Shown: in pieces, positions 28,022-35,267 of the stretch
Position numbering within the stretch: position 1 is the stretch's first letter
How the letters are laid out: every line of letters starts with the position of its first letter
NCBI GenBank assembly: GCA_902761755.1
Contig: CACWLP010000022.1
Location: forward strand, 1 to 63,013
Direction: 5' to 3'
DNA from: an uncultured Eubacteriales bacterium
GTDB taxonomy: Bacteria; Bacillota; Clostridia; Christensenellales; Aristaeellaceae
Length of the DNA stretch: 63,013 bases
Made by a program: the position numbers and the translations under genes
Notes under the pieces: generated by a model
What the model was told of the DNA's origin: nothing
The model's input: the letters and a program-made list of their open reading frames with translations, nothing else
Databases searched by the model: none

Positions 28022-29125
28022 TCAGTCGATCTCGATGACCCCGGGGTAATAGGTTTCGATTTCCGAAGCCTGGTTGACGAAGGTGCTCTTGGCCTCCTTG
28101 GGCGGCTCGAAGGGCTGGCCCTCCACGGTGATCTTCACCTGCTTCACCCCGGGAAACTGCCCGGCGGTGAACAGCACCGCCCGCAGGGCCTGCACCCCGC
28201 CTTCGCCCTGGGCGGCCTCCATGAACTGTTTGGTGAAATCCAGCGTCACGGTGCCGTCCTTCATTTTGACCCCCAGCAGCCCGCAGTCCCTGGGCACGGG
28301 GGCGGAAAGGCCGCTGTCCGTCCGGGGGCCCTTCACCCATTCCAGGATGGCGGTGGTCACGTCCGCGTCGGAAAACACCGTGCGGGTGACGGGCACCAGC
28401 ATGCGCCCGGTTTCGGAGGGGAAATACAGCTGCACCGTATGCGCCCCCGCGTCCGCCAGGGTCTCCACGCTTTCCAGGTTCACGTTTTTCCCGGTGAAAA
28501 CGCCGCTGACGTCGGTGCCGTGGGTGAGGCGGCTGCGCTTCTGGCCGTCGAACAGGAAGCTGACCTCCCGGACCGAATCAAATTCGCACAGGGTCTGGGC
28601 CACGGAGGACACCATGATGCCCTCCTGCTCGGCGGTCTGGCAGTTCAGCGCTTCTTTGGAAAGATCCACCCGCGCCTTTCCGTCGGCGATATCCAGATCG
28701 ATCTTCGTGCCCTCGGGCACGGTGGTTTTGAGCCCCAGCCGGGCCGCCGCCAGGTCGTTGGCGGAGGACGCCACCATCAGGTTCAGCGTGGCCTTGGCGA
28801 TGCCGTCCGTCTTGTCCACCTGCCGGGTCACCGGCACCAGATACCCCTCCCCGTCCTGGTAATACACCACGGTGGGCTGGGTGTCCGCCGCGGTGAGGGG
28901 CACCGCGTCCGCCGCCGCCGCGGGCGGGATGCTGCTCACGTTTTCCCCGGCGGGGGCGCTCCGGTTCTGCCCCAGCGCCAGGGCCACCGTCAGCGCGCAG
29001 GCGCACAGCACCAGCAGCTTTTCCACGTCCTGCCGCTTCAGGCGCAGCCTTTTCAGCCCGCCGGCCGCCTTTTCCCGCCGTTTGGTCCTTTCCGCCGGCT
29101 TTTCAGCGTTCATATCTTTTTTCAT
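28022..29125 (-). CDS. GerMN-domain protein (sporulation/germination type), membrane anchored
   Basis: A 367-residue protein with a basic N-terminus, one transmembrane anchor (LLVLCACALTVALALG, about residues 37-53) and two GerMN domains. The first runs about 85-210 (TVVYYQDGEGYLVPVTRQV) and the second about 240-350 (VQLYFPSETGRMLVPVTRTV). GerMN proteins such as GerM act in spore formation and germination in Bacillus. Start at 29125 with GGAG 9 bases upstream; an open frame continues upstream without a site. It is a single gene whose exact role is inferred. Confidence 0.88.
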   Translation of the reverse strand: MKKDMNAEKPAERTKRREKAAGGLKRLRLKRQDVEKLLVLCACALTVALALGQNRSAPAGENVSSIPPAAAADAVPLTAADTQPTVVYYQDGEGYLVPVTRQVDKTDGIAKATLNLMVASSANDLAAARLGLKTTVPEGTKIDLDIADGKARVDLSKEALNCQTAEQEGIMVSSVAQTLCEFDSVREVSFLFDGQKRSRLTHGTDVSGVFTGKNVNLESVETLADAGAHTVQLYFPSETGRMLVPVTRTVFSDADVTTAILEWVKGPRTDSGLSAPVPRDCGLLGVKMKDGTVTLDFTKQFMEAAQGEGGVQALRAVLFTAGQFPGVKQVKITVEGQPFEPPKEAKSTFVNQASEIETYYPGVIEID

Positions 29126-29221
29126 ATCGCACACTCCTTCACCAAGTCCTCGGGCTATGGTATGACCGCCCGGCGGCAAGTATGCCCCGTCCGCCCGGGC
29201 TGCAGCCGTCAGAAAGCAAAA

Positions 29222-29252
29222 CAAAAAAAGCGGTTTCATACCGCCTTTTGGG
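29222..29252 (-). terminator. intrinsic terminator after the CPT-like gene
   Basis: GGCGGTATGAAACCGC forms a hairpin on the minus strand followed by TTTTTTTG. Confidence 0.75.
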
Positions 29253-29301
29253 CAACCCTTCGATTTTGAACGGCGGCTCGTTCCGCCCGCCCGTTTGGAT
29301 T

Positions 29302-29811
29302 TCAGAACAGAGCCTTCAGGATGGCGTCCGCGCATTCCTCCGGGGAATGCGTCCCCGTATCCACCCGCAGGCTGTAGCGGATATCCTTCGCCATCAGGGC
29401 GGCCTGCTCCTCCGACTGGGTTTCATACCGGTCGCCCCGGGCCAGATTGCGCTGCCGGCAGATCTCCAGCGGGCAGTATACCTCCACCACGTCCAGGGGA
29501 TTATCGCGCAGGATGCCGCACAGCTGGGCGTAATGGGGCGAAACGCCCGCCCGCTCCACCAGGATCCCGTCGATGAGCACGTTTTTCCCCAGATCGGAAA
29601 ACAGCTTCGCGGTATGGTACATCAGCCGGATGGCTTCGCCCAGGTATTTCCAGTAATCCTCCCGCAGGTATTCTTCCCCGATCATCTGCTCGAACAGATC
29701 GTTGGCCACCACGTAGAAAAACACGTCCCTGCGGGCCTGCAGCGCCTCCACGATGGACGTTTTTCCGGCGCTGGTGACGCCGTTGAGAAAGATGACGCGG
29801 CCTTTTTCCAT
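29302..29811 (-). CDS. chloramphenicol phosphotransferase-like P-loop kinase
   Basis: A 169-residue P-loop protein resembling the CPT family and related AAA-type small kinases. The Walker A motif is GVTSAGKTSI at about residue 11, and LIDGILVE carries the second acidic strand. RQRNLARGDR resembles the lid arginines. True chloramphenicol resistance is not implied, since many family members have unknown substrates. The start at 29811 has GGAG 9 bases upstream; an ATG three codons earlier is too close to the site. It lies 35 bases after rluB. Confidence 0.8.
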   Translation of the reverse strand: MEKGRVIFLNGVTSAGKTSIVEALQARRDVFFYVVANDLFEQMIGEEYLREDYWKYLGEAIRLMYHTAKLFSDLGKNVLIDGILVERAGVSPHYAQLCGILRDNPLDVVEVYCPLEICRQRNLARGDRYETQSEEQAALMAKDIRYSLRVDTGTHSPEECADAILKALF

Positions 29812-29846
29812 CGGTATCATTCTCCTTCTGCGGGCTGCTTCTTTCC

Positions 29847-30554
29847 TTACAGGTAAGCCGCCAGCTTCCGCTTTTCCTCTTCCGTCAGTTCCCGCCATTC
29901 CCCCCGGCGCAGATCCCCCAATTCCAGGGGGCCGAAGCGCACCCGGCGCAGCTGCAGCACCTGATGGCCCGTTTCCTCGAACATACGGCGCACCTGGCGG
30001 TTCCTGCCCTCGTGGATGGTCACCAGCACCTGGGAAGCGAAGGTCTCCTGCCGGATGAGCCGCGCCTTGGCGGGGGCGGTCTTATGATCGTCCAGCAGGA
30101 TGCCCCGGCGGAGGGCCTGCATTTCCTCCGGCGTCACCGCGCCCGTCACCCGGGCCAGGTAGGTCTTGTCCACCTGATGGGAGGGGTGCAGCAGCCGCTC
30201 GGTGAGCGCGCCGTCGTTGGTCAGCAGCAGCAGGCCTTCGCTGTCGTAATCCAGCCGCCCCACGGGATAGAGCCGCACGGGATAATCCCGGAAATGATCC
30301 AGCACGCAGGCGCGGCCCTCCGGATCGCTGACGGTGGTCACTTCCCCGGCGGGCTTGTGATAGATCACGTATCTTTTTTCTTCCTCCGGGCGGATCACCT
30401 GCCCGTCCAGGCGCACGGTGTCCCCATCCTCCACCTGGACGCCCATTTCGGTGATCACGTTTCCGTTCACGCTGACCCGGCCCTCCGCGATCATCTTTTC
30501 CGCCGTCCGGCGGCTGGCGACCCCGCAGGAGGCCATGTATTTCTGCAATCGCAT
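29847..30554 (-). CDS. rluB: 23S rRNA pseudouridine synthase, RluB/RsuA family
   Basis: A 235-residue enzyme with an N-terminal S4 RNA-binding domain (MRLQKYMASCGVASRRTAEK) and a catalytic domain with GRLDYDSEGLLLLTNDG, where the aspartate of GRLD is catalytic. ATFASQVLVTIHEGRNRQVRRM-type residues near the C-terminus are typical. RluB modifies 23S rRNA helix 89; RsuA or RluE substrates cannot be excluded. Start after AAGGAGAA. Confidence 0.92.
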   Translation of the reverse strand: MRLQKYMASCGVASRRTAEKMIAEGRVSVNGNVITEMGVQVEDGDTVRLDGQVIRPEEEKRYVIYHKPAGEVTTVSDPEGRACVLDHFRDYPVRLYPVGRLDYDSEGLLLLTNDGALTERLLHPSHQVDKTYLARVTGAVTPEEMQALRRGILLDDHKTAPAKARLIRQETFASQVLVTIHEGRNRQVRRMFEETGHQVLQLRRVRFGPLELGDLRRGEWRELTEEEKRKLAAYL

Positions 30555-30640
30555 GCGTATTCTCCTTGCGTCACGTTTTCTTCAGTTCCCACAGCCACAG
30601 CATCAGCCCCGCCCCGGCCCACAGCCACAAAAGAACCGGA

Positions 30641-31744
30641 TCAGACGCCGGCGCTCCAGAGGGCGAGGATGCGCCGAAGCCGGGATCGAAAGGTGTTTTC
30701 CTCCACCGTTTCCCCAGCCACCAGCGGCACGGTGACGACGGCTTCCCCGCCGTCCCAGAGGGACGCGGCGCCGATCACGTCTCCCTTGCGCACGCCGGCG
30801 TCCAGCGCGTCGGGCAGGTCGATTGTCAGGTCCGGCCAGGCGTTCACGCTCACCGGCGCGGCCACGTCCCCCGCGGCCACCGCCCGGACGTACGGCGCCG
30901 TGCCGCCCCGGACGGGCAGCCGCCGCACCGTTTCCCCGGCGCTGTACAGCGTCACCATCTGCCAATGCTGAAACCCTTCGTCCAGGATCCTCTCCGCCGC
31001 GTCGAACCAGTCCGGGCAATTCAATACTACGCCGATCAGGCGCAGCCCGTCCCTTTCCGCGGCGAACACCAGGCACCGCCCCGCCGCTTTCGTGTAGCCC
31101 GTTTTCACGCCCACCGCGCCGGGATAGGAGGAAAGCAGCCGGTTTTTGTTGGTCAGCACCCGGGGATAATCGTGGCCCGCCCAGGGGATCTCGGCCCGCC
31201 GGGTGGATACGATTTCCCGGAACGCGGGGAGCCGCATGGCCTCCCGGGCGATCAGGGCCAGGTCCCAGGCGGTGGTGTGGTGGCCCTCCGCGGGCAGGCC
31301 GTGGGGCGTGAGGAACACGGTGTTTTCGCAGCCGATCTCCGCCGCCCGGGCGGTCATCATCCGGCAGAATTCCTCCTGGGTGCCGCCGATATGCCCGGCG
31401 ATGGCGGCCGCCGCGTCGTTACCGCTGGCCAGCATCAGCCCCAGGAGCATGTCGCCCAGGGACAGCGTTTCGCCCTGGGCAAGATAAATGCTGGTGCCCG
31501 GCACCCCGAAGGCGTCGGGCCCGGCGGTGACGGCGTCCTGCAAATCCCCGTTTTCCATGGCCAGCAGCGCCGTCATGATTTTCGTGGTGGACGCCATGGG
31601 CAGCGCTTCGTGGGCGTTGTGCTCGTACAGCACCCGCCCGGTATCCGCTTCGATCAGGACGGCGCTCCGGGCGCTTTCCCCCCGGGCACATCCATTATAC
31701 AGGAGAAGCGCGCAGAAAAAAAGCCCCGCCAGGATTCTTTTCAT
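30641..31744 (-). CDS. dacF: D-alanyl-D-alanine carboxypeptidase, DacF type
   Basis: A 367-residue exported low-molecular-weight penicillin-binding protein that trims peptidoglycan stem peptides. The three active-site motifs are ASTTK (S52, K55), SGN (107-109) and VKTG (about residue 210). A C-terminal PBP5-type domain follows. The N-terminus has a signal peptide (ILAGLFFCALLLYNGC) whose cysteine context is not a good lipobox. The ATG overlaps the ytfJ stop by four bases. In Bacillus, dacF is forespore-expressed, which suits the neighbouring ytfJ gene. Confidence 0.93.
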   Translation of the reverse strand: MKRILAGLFFCALLLYNGCARGESARSAVLIEADTGRVLYEHNAHEALPMASTTKIMTALLAMENGDLQDAVTAGPDAFGVPGTSIYLAQGETLSLGDMLLGLMLASGNDAAAAIAGHIGGTQEEFCRMMTARAAEIGCENTVFLTPHGLPAEGHHTTAWDLALIAREAMRLPAFREIVSTRRAEIPWAGHDYPRVLTNKNRLLSSYPGAVGVKTGYTKAAGRCLVFAAERDGLRLIGVVLNCPDWFDAAERILDEGFQHWQMVTLYSAGETVRRLPVRGGTAPYVRAVAAGDVAAPVSVNAWPDLTIDLPDALDAGVRKGDVIGAASLWDGGEAVVTVPLVAGETVEENTFRSRLRRILALWSAGV

Positions 31745-32133
31745 TCCCCGTCCTCCGCCCCGCGTTTTTTCCGGTTCTGCAGCAGCGATTTCAGATCCTC
31801 CAGCAGCTGGGGCGCGCAGTTCAGCGCCCGCTCCCAGGCGGTCAGATCCTGGGCGGGGAGGACGCGCACCCCCTCCCGGCCCACCACCAGGAACCCCACC
31901 GGCTGCACCGACACCCCCGCCCCGCTGCCCCCGGCAAAGGGCTTTTCCGGCCCGGCGGGCGCGGAAGCATACTCCCCGCCGCCGGACACGAACCCGAAGC
32001 TGACCCGGGACAAGGGAATGACGGTGGACCCGTCCCGGGCGTCGATGGGATCGCCCACCACGGTGTTCACGTCCACCATGCCGCGGATGTTCTCCAATGT
32101 GGACTGCATCAGTTCGCCGATGGGATGGTTCAT
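31741..32133 (-). CDS. ytfJ: GerW/YtfJ family sporulation protein
   Basis: A 130-residue protein with the family signature NTVVGDPIDARDGSTVIPLS, VSFGFVSGGGEYA and GAGVSVQPVGFLVV. In Bacillus the family acts in spore germination (GerW). The start at 32133 overlaps the upstream DUF2953 stop by four bases, and its own stop overlaps the dacF start by four bases. Confidence 0.93.
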   Translation of the reverse strand: MNHPIGELMQSTLENIRGMVDVNTVVGDPIDARDGSTVIPLSRVSFGFVSGGGEYASAPAGPEKPFAGGSGAGVSVQPVGFLVVGREGVRVLPAQDLTAWERALNCAPQLLEDLKSLLQNRKKRGAEDGE

Positions 32134-32591
32134 GCCGCCGCCTCCTTTTTCCGCCGCGCTTTCCGGGCAAACCGCCCCGCCAGCGCCGCCGCCAGTAGGA
32201 TGCCCAGCCGAGCCTCCAGTATGCACTTTGCCCGCAGGGCCCCCGTTTCCCCGAACCCGGGGTCGCACCGGATGCCCGCCCGGGGAAGCAGGCCCGCGAT
32301 CCCCCGCACAAGCCCCGTGATCACCGCCGCCAGCGCCGCGTCGCCCCCTACCCGGACACGGATCTCCAGCCGCCGGAGAGTGCTATGCCTAAGGAGGCCC
32401 CGCAGCACGGGCAAAGCTTCCCGCAGCCCCGCCGACCCGCCGGAAAGGCGCATCCCGCCGCCTGTCGGCAGCCGAAAGCCCCAGGCCCGCAGAAACACCC
32501 GCGCGGGCCTGTCCCCGGGATAGCGGATCAGGGCGGTGAGACGCAGGGGTGTAATGCCGATCAGGTACAAAACGATCATCAGCCAAACCAT
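32130..32591 (-). CDS. DUF2953 family protein (YtfI-like)
   Basis: A 153-residue protein with an N-terminal hydrophobic segment (MVWLMIVLYLIGITPLRL) and a second one near the C-terminus (LGILLAAALAGRFA), rich in arginine. It matches DUF2953 by its position and layout; in Bacillus the ytfI gene lies directly upstream of ytfJ in the same way. The start at 32591 follows GGGGAGGGATGGG. It heads the three-gene DUF2953-ytfJ-dacF operon with ATGA overlaps throughout. Function unknown. Confidence 0.8.
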   Translation of the reverse strand: MVWLMIVLYLIGITPLRLTALIRYPGDRPARVFLRAWGFRLPTGGGMRLSGGSAGLREALPVLRGLLRHSTLRRLEIRVRVGGDAALAAVITGLVRGIAGLLPRAGIRCDPGFGETGALRAKCILEARLGILLAAALAGRFARKARRKKEAAA

Positions 32592-32682
32592 CCCATCCCT
32601 CCCCGCTGCATTCTTTTCTTTTTCTAAATCTTTATGCAAAACAATCACAATATGAAGAAGCATGAAGAGAAGAAGGTTGTAA

Positions 32683-32711
32683 TTGACAATTTGTTATTAA
32701 GCTGTTAAAAT
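32683..32711 (+). promoter_or_regulatory. sigma-A promoter of the AT-rich island
   Basis: Consensus TTGACA and TAAAAT are 17 bases apart in very AT-rich DNA, 139 bases upstream of the HSDR_N gene. The long leader (32712-32849) shows no structure I recognise. Confidence 0.7.
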
Positions 32712-32849
32712 ATTTTTGAAAAAAATACAAAACATGATTCTATCTTCCAATTTCTTATCGGCGACAAATACAATTGGATCTGTAGAAAAAACAAAACGTA
32801 TATAAACTATGGACACAAATTCAGTACGAAGGCATGGGAGGAAGGAAAG

Positions 32850-33914
32850 ATGGCTATGGATTTTTCTGAACAGGTAAAACAACTGGGTGAACGGGTAAAA
32901 ACCTTGTATCCTTCTCTACAAACAGAAGAGGCCACCAAACAATCTCTAATTCTGCCTTTCTTTCACATGCTTGGATACGATATCTTCAATCCTTTAGAAT
33001 TTGTTCCAGAGTTTACCGCTGATGTTGGCATTAAAAAGGGTGAGAAAGTAGATTATGCCATCATGCGCGACAATGCTCCTGTTATCCTAATTGAAGCGAA
33101 GCATTGTGCTGAGAATCTGAATAATCATTCAGGACAATTATTCAGATACTTTGGAACAACTTCTGCTAAAGTTGGTATTCTCACTAATGGTCTAATATAT
33201 CGGTTCTATACCGATCTTGATGCACCAAACAGAATGGATACGACGCCCTTTATGGAATTTAATATGCTTGATATAAAGGACAACTTGATTCCTGAATTGC
33301 GCAAATTTCATCGTGATTATTTTGACCTCGAAAGCGTATTCAATGTTGCTTCTGATCTAAAGTATACTACACTTATTAAAGCCTATCTTCAAGAGCAATC
33401 TACCAATCCTTCTGAAGAGTTTGTGAAACATATCATGTCTGCGGTTTATGAAGGAAAGCGCACAGCAGCAAACATTGAAAAGTTTACGCCCATCGTAAAG
33501 AAATCTTTTTCGCAGTATTTAAATGATGTGATGAATGAGCGCCTAAAGAAAGTGACTGATACAACACCAGAAGAAAAAGAAGAAGAGGTTTTACCGGAGG
33601 AGACGGTCGAAGAAAAGCCCAAAATCATTACAACAGATGAAGAAGTAGAGATATATATAACAATTAAAGCGTTGTTGCACAGCAAGATAGATGTGTCGCG
33701 GATTACTTATAAGGACACACAATCATATTTTGGTATCTTACTTGATGGAAAAACAACAAAATGGATATGCCGACTGTATCTTGATGGAAAAAATAAATAT
33801 ATTCGTTTCCACAGCAAAACCAACGATTCAGAAGATTGGAAACAACTTGATGCGACCCATTCTATATATGATTATCAACACGAGTTGGAAGAGGCACTTA
33901 ACAATCAAATGTAA
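32850..33914 (+). CDS. HSDR_N-domain protein (type I restriction R-subunit N-terminal, PD-(D/E)XK nuclease-like)
   Basis: A 354-residue protein. Residues 20-150 match the HSDR_N domain: ATKQSLILPFFHMLGYD, PEFTADVGIKKGEKVDYAI and PVILIEAKH carry the D...E-x-K nuclease signature, and GQLFRYFGTT and GILTNGLIYRFY complete it. The middle is helical, with a Glu/Lys-rich linker at 230-255. The C-terminal 90 residues (VEIYITIKALLHSKIDVSRI) form an unassigned domain. There is no helicase, HsdM or HsdS nearby, so it is not a complete type I system. Base composition is far more AT-rich than the flanks. A DUF3800 gene follows after 19 bases. Start after GGAGGAAGGAAAG. Confidence 0.88.
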   Translation: MAMDFSEQVKQLGERVKTLYPSLQTEEATKQSLILPFFHMLGYDIFNPLEFVPEFTADVGIKKGEKVDYAIMRDNAPVILIEAKHCAENLNNHSGQLFRYFGTTSAKVGILTNGLIYRFYTDLDAPNRMDTTPFMEFNMLDIKDNLIPELRKFHRDYFDLESVFNVASDLKYTTLIKAYLQEQSTNPSEEFVKHIMSAVYEGKRTAANIEKFTPIVKKSFSQYLNDVMNERLKKVTDTTPEEKEEEVLPEETVEEKPKIITTDEEVEIYITIKALLHSKIDVSRITYKDTQSYFGILLDGKTTKWICRLYLDGKNKYIRFHSKTNDSEDWKQLDATHSIYDYQHELEEALNNQM

Positions 33915-33933
33915 GTAGAATGGAATTGAAACA

Positions 33934-34737
33934 ATGGAACAACCAACAGTAAGAATGTTTGTTGACGAAAACGGGCATCAGGCATTAAAAGGGGATCTGT
34001 CATTGCCGGATCGGCGTTTTCTGTGCTTAACGGGTGTTATCATGCCCATCGATGAACATGATAATACCCTTACGCCGCGTCTGAACGCATTAAAGAGTAA
34101 ATATTTTGGCGATACAAACATTGTGCTTCACCGACGCGAAATCATAAACGGAACAGGCAATTTTGCTTCGCTTCAAGACTCTGATGTACGCGCCGAATAT
34201 AACAAGGAATTTTTGTCTATTGTTTCTGAAGTAAAGTATCGCGTTATATCGGTGGTTATCGATAAAATGACCTTGTATAACATGTACGGACACAGAGCGC
34301 AGGATCCATATGGGCTCGCGCTTGAATATTTGATGCAGCGATACCTTTACTGGCTTCAAGCCGCCGATTTCAAAGGGGATATTCTTGCCGAATCAAGAGG
34401 CGGCGGCGAGGATATAGTAACCAAAAGAACATATAACGATATATATTTAGGAAAGGGCTTTATCTCGTTGGAAAATGCTTCCCGATATCTGACTTCTTCA
34501 CAGATCAAGCTAAAAAAGAAATCGGATAATATCGCGGGTCTGCAATTTGTCGATCTGATTTCACATCCTGCCAGGCGATTTATCCTCGCAAAAAACGGAC
34601 TATCTGTAAACACCAAAAAGAGCTCCTATGAGGAACAGATTGTTCGCATCCTTATAGACCGGAAATTTCGCCGTAAGGATGGGAGCATTGAAGGCTGTGG
34701 CGTTGTTTTATATCCAAAAACAAAAACGATCCGCTGA
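33934..34737 (+). CDS. DUF3800 domain protein
   Basis: A 267-residue protein of the DUF3800 family, thought to have an RNase H-like nuclease fold and frequent in phages and mobile regions. The first acidic motif is MFVDENGH (family DESG type), then LAESRGGGED in the middle and GLQFVDLISHPARR near the end. AT-rich like the upstream HSDR_N gene and almost certainly co-transcribed with it (19-base gap). The TGA stop lies exactly in the loop of a ten-base-pair hairpin. Biochemical activity has not been established for this family member. Confidence 0.88.
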   Translation: MEQPTVRMFVDENGHQALKGDLSLPDRRFLCLTGVIMPIDEHDNTLTPRLNALKSKYFGDTNIVLHRREIINGTGNFASLQDSDVRAEYNKEFLSIVSEVKYRVISVVIDKMTLYNMYGHRAQDPYGLALEYLMQRYLYWLQAADFKGDILAESRGGGEDIVTKRTYNDIYLGKGFISLENASRYLTSSQIKLKKKSDNIAGLQFVDLISHPARRFILAKNGLSVNTKKSSYEEQIVRILIDRKFRRKDGSIEGCGVVLYPKTKTIR

Positions 34738-34783
34738 GCGGATCGTTCCGAGTGCAAGCACTCCACCTCCAAGTCTCCTTGGA
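34725..34783 (+). ncRNA. three-hairpin RNA element at the DUF3800 3' end
   Basis: Three perfect hairpins follow one another: AACGATCCGC/GCGGATCGTT with the TGA stop as its loop, GAGTGC/GCACTC with a two-base loop, and TCCAAG/CTTGGA with a TCTC loop. The first may serve as a terminator, but there is no T-run, and the series is more elaborate than a terminator needs. Predicted RNA motifs named after DUF3800 have been described from comparative genomics next to such genes; whether this is one of them would need a covariance-model search. Confidence 0.55.
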
Positions 34784-34889
34784 TTAATTGTACTGTAGCA
34801 GAATTTTTCATGTTTGTCAATATGCAAAAGATGGATTTTCTAATGGGCGCTTTTAGCCTTACAAAAAACAGGACTAATTCAAAAAAAAC

Positions 34890-34918
34890 TTGACAGAAAA
34901 AGCCCCCGATGATACACT
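34890..34918 (+). promoter_or_regulatory. sigma-A promoter of the T-box transcript
   Basis: TTGACA and TACACT are 17 bases apart, with TG just upstream of the -10. Transcription would begin near 34925. Confidence 0.7.
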
Positions 34919-34924
34919 ACACAT

Positions 34925-35239
34925 AATTCCATAGCAAAGGCAATGACGAAGACGGCGGAAGGAGAAACGCCGAAAGAGAGCCGGGGCAGCTGAAAACCGG
35001 CGGCGGACATCCTTCGTATCGCCCATCCCTTCCGAGCCGGAGCGGTGAACCCGGGCGTGCGCCGCGCTTTCCTTCCGGGAAAAGCGGGCCCCGGCGGTAA
35101 TCGTCTCCCGTGATGCCGCGTCAGGGCAGAGGGCTTGAGCACGAGCCCGTTAAGTGGCGTTTCAAACGCAATTTGAGTGGTACCGCGAGCTGAAATTCAG
35201 CCCGTCTCAAAGCAAGACTTTGGGGCGGGCTTTGTGCTT
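34925..35239 (+). promoter_or_regulatory. T-box leader (tRNA-sensing riboswitch)
   Basis: The leader has a GACGAAGA K-turn-type segment at 34945, AGAGAG at 34975-34980 and an apical CCGG/CCGG stem with GAAAA. The T-box core GAGTGGTACCGCG is at 35175-35187. A terminator follows at about 35199-35235 (AGCCCGTCTCAAAG pairing with CTTTGGGGCGGGCT and then TTT). Uncharged cognate tRNA should favour the antiterminator. The specifier loop reads GACATCC; ATC (Ile) at 35009-35011 is my best reading, but I cannot fix it. It regulates the ligase gene at 35268. Confidence 0.88.
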
Positions 35240-35267
35240 GGGCCGCCCCGAAACGGAGGAAGAAACC

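Noticed and set aside
34740-34800. tRNA gene after the DUF3800 gene
   Set aside because: The hairpins are consecutive, not a cloverleaf, and there is no TTC arm or CCA-type acceptor.
32592-34880. Prophage or integrative element
   Set aside because: No integrase, transposase, structural phage gene or convincing terminal repeats; only two genes and an RNA candidate in AT-rich DNA.
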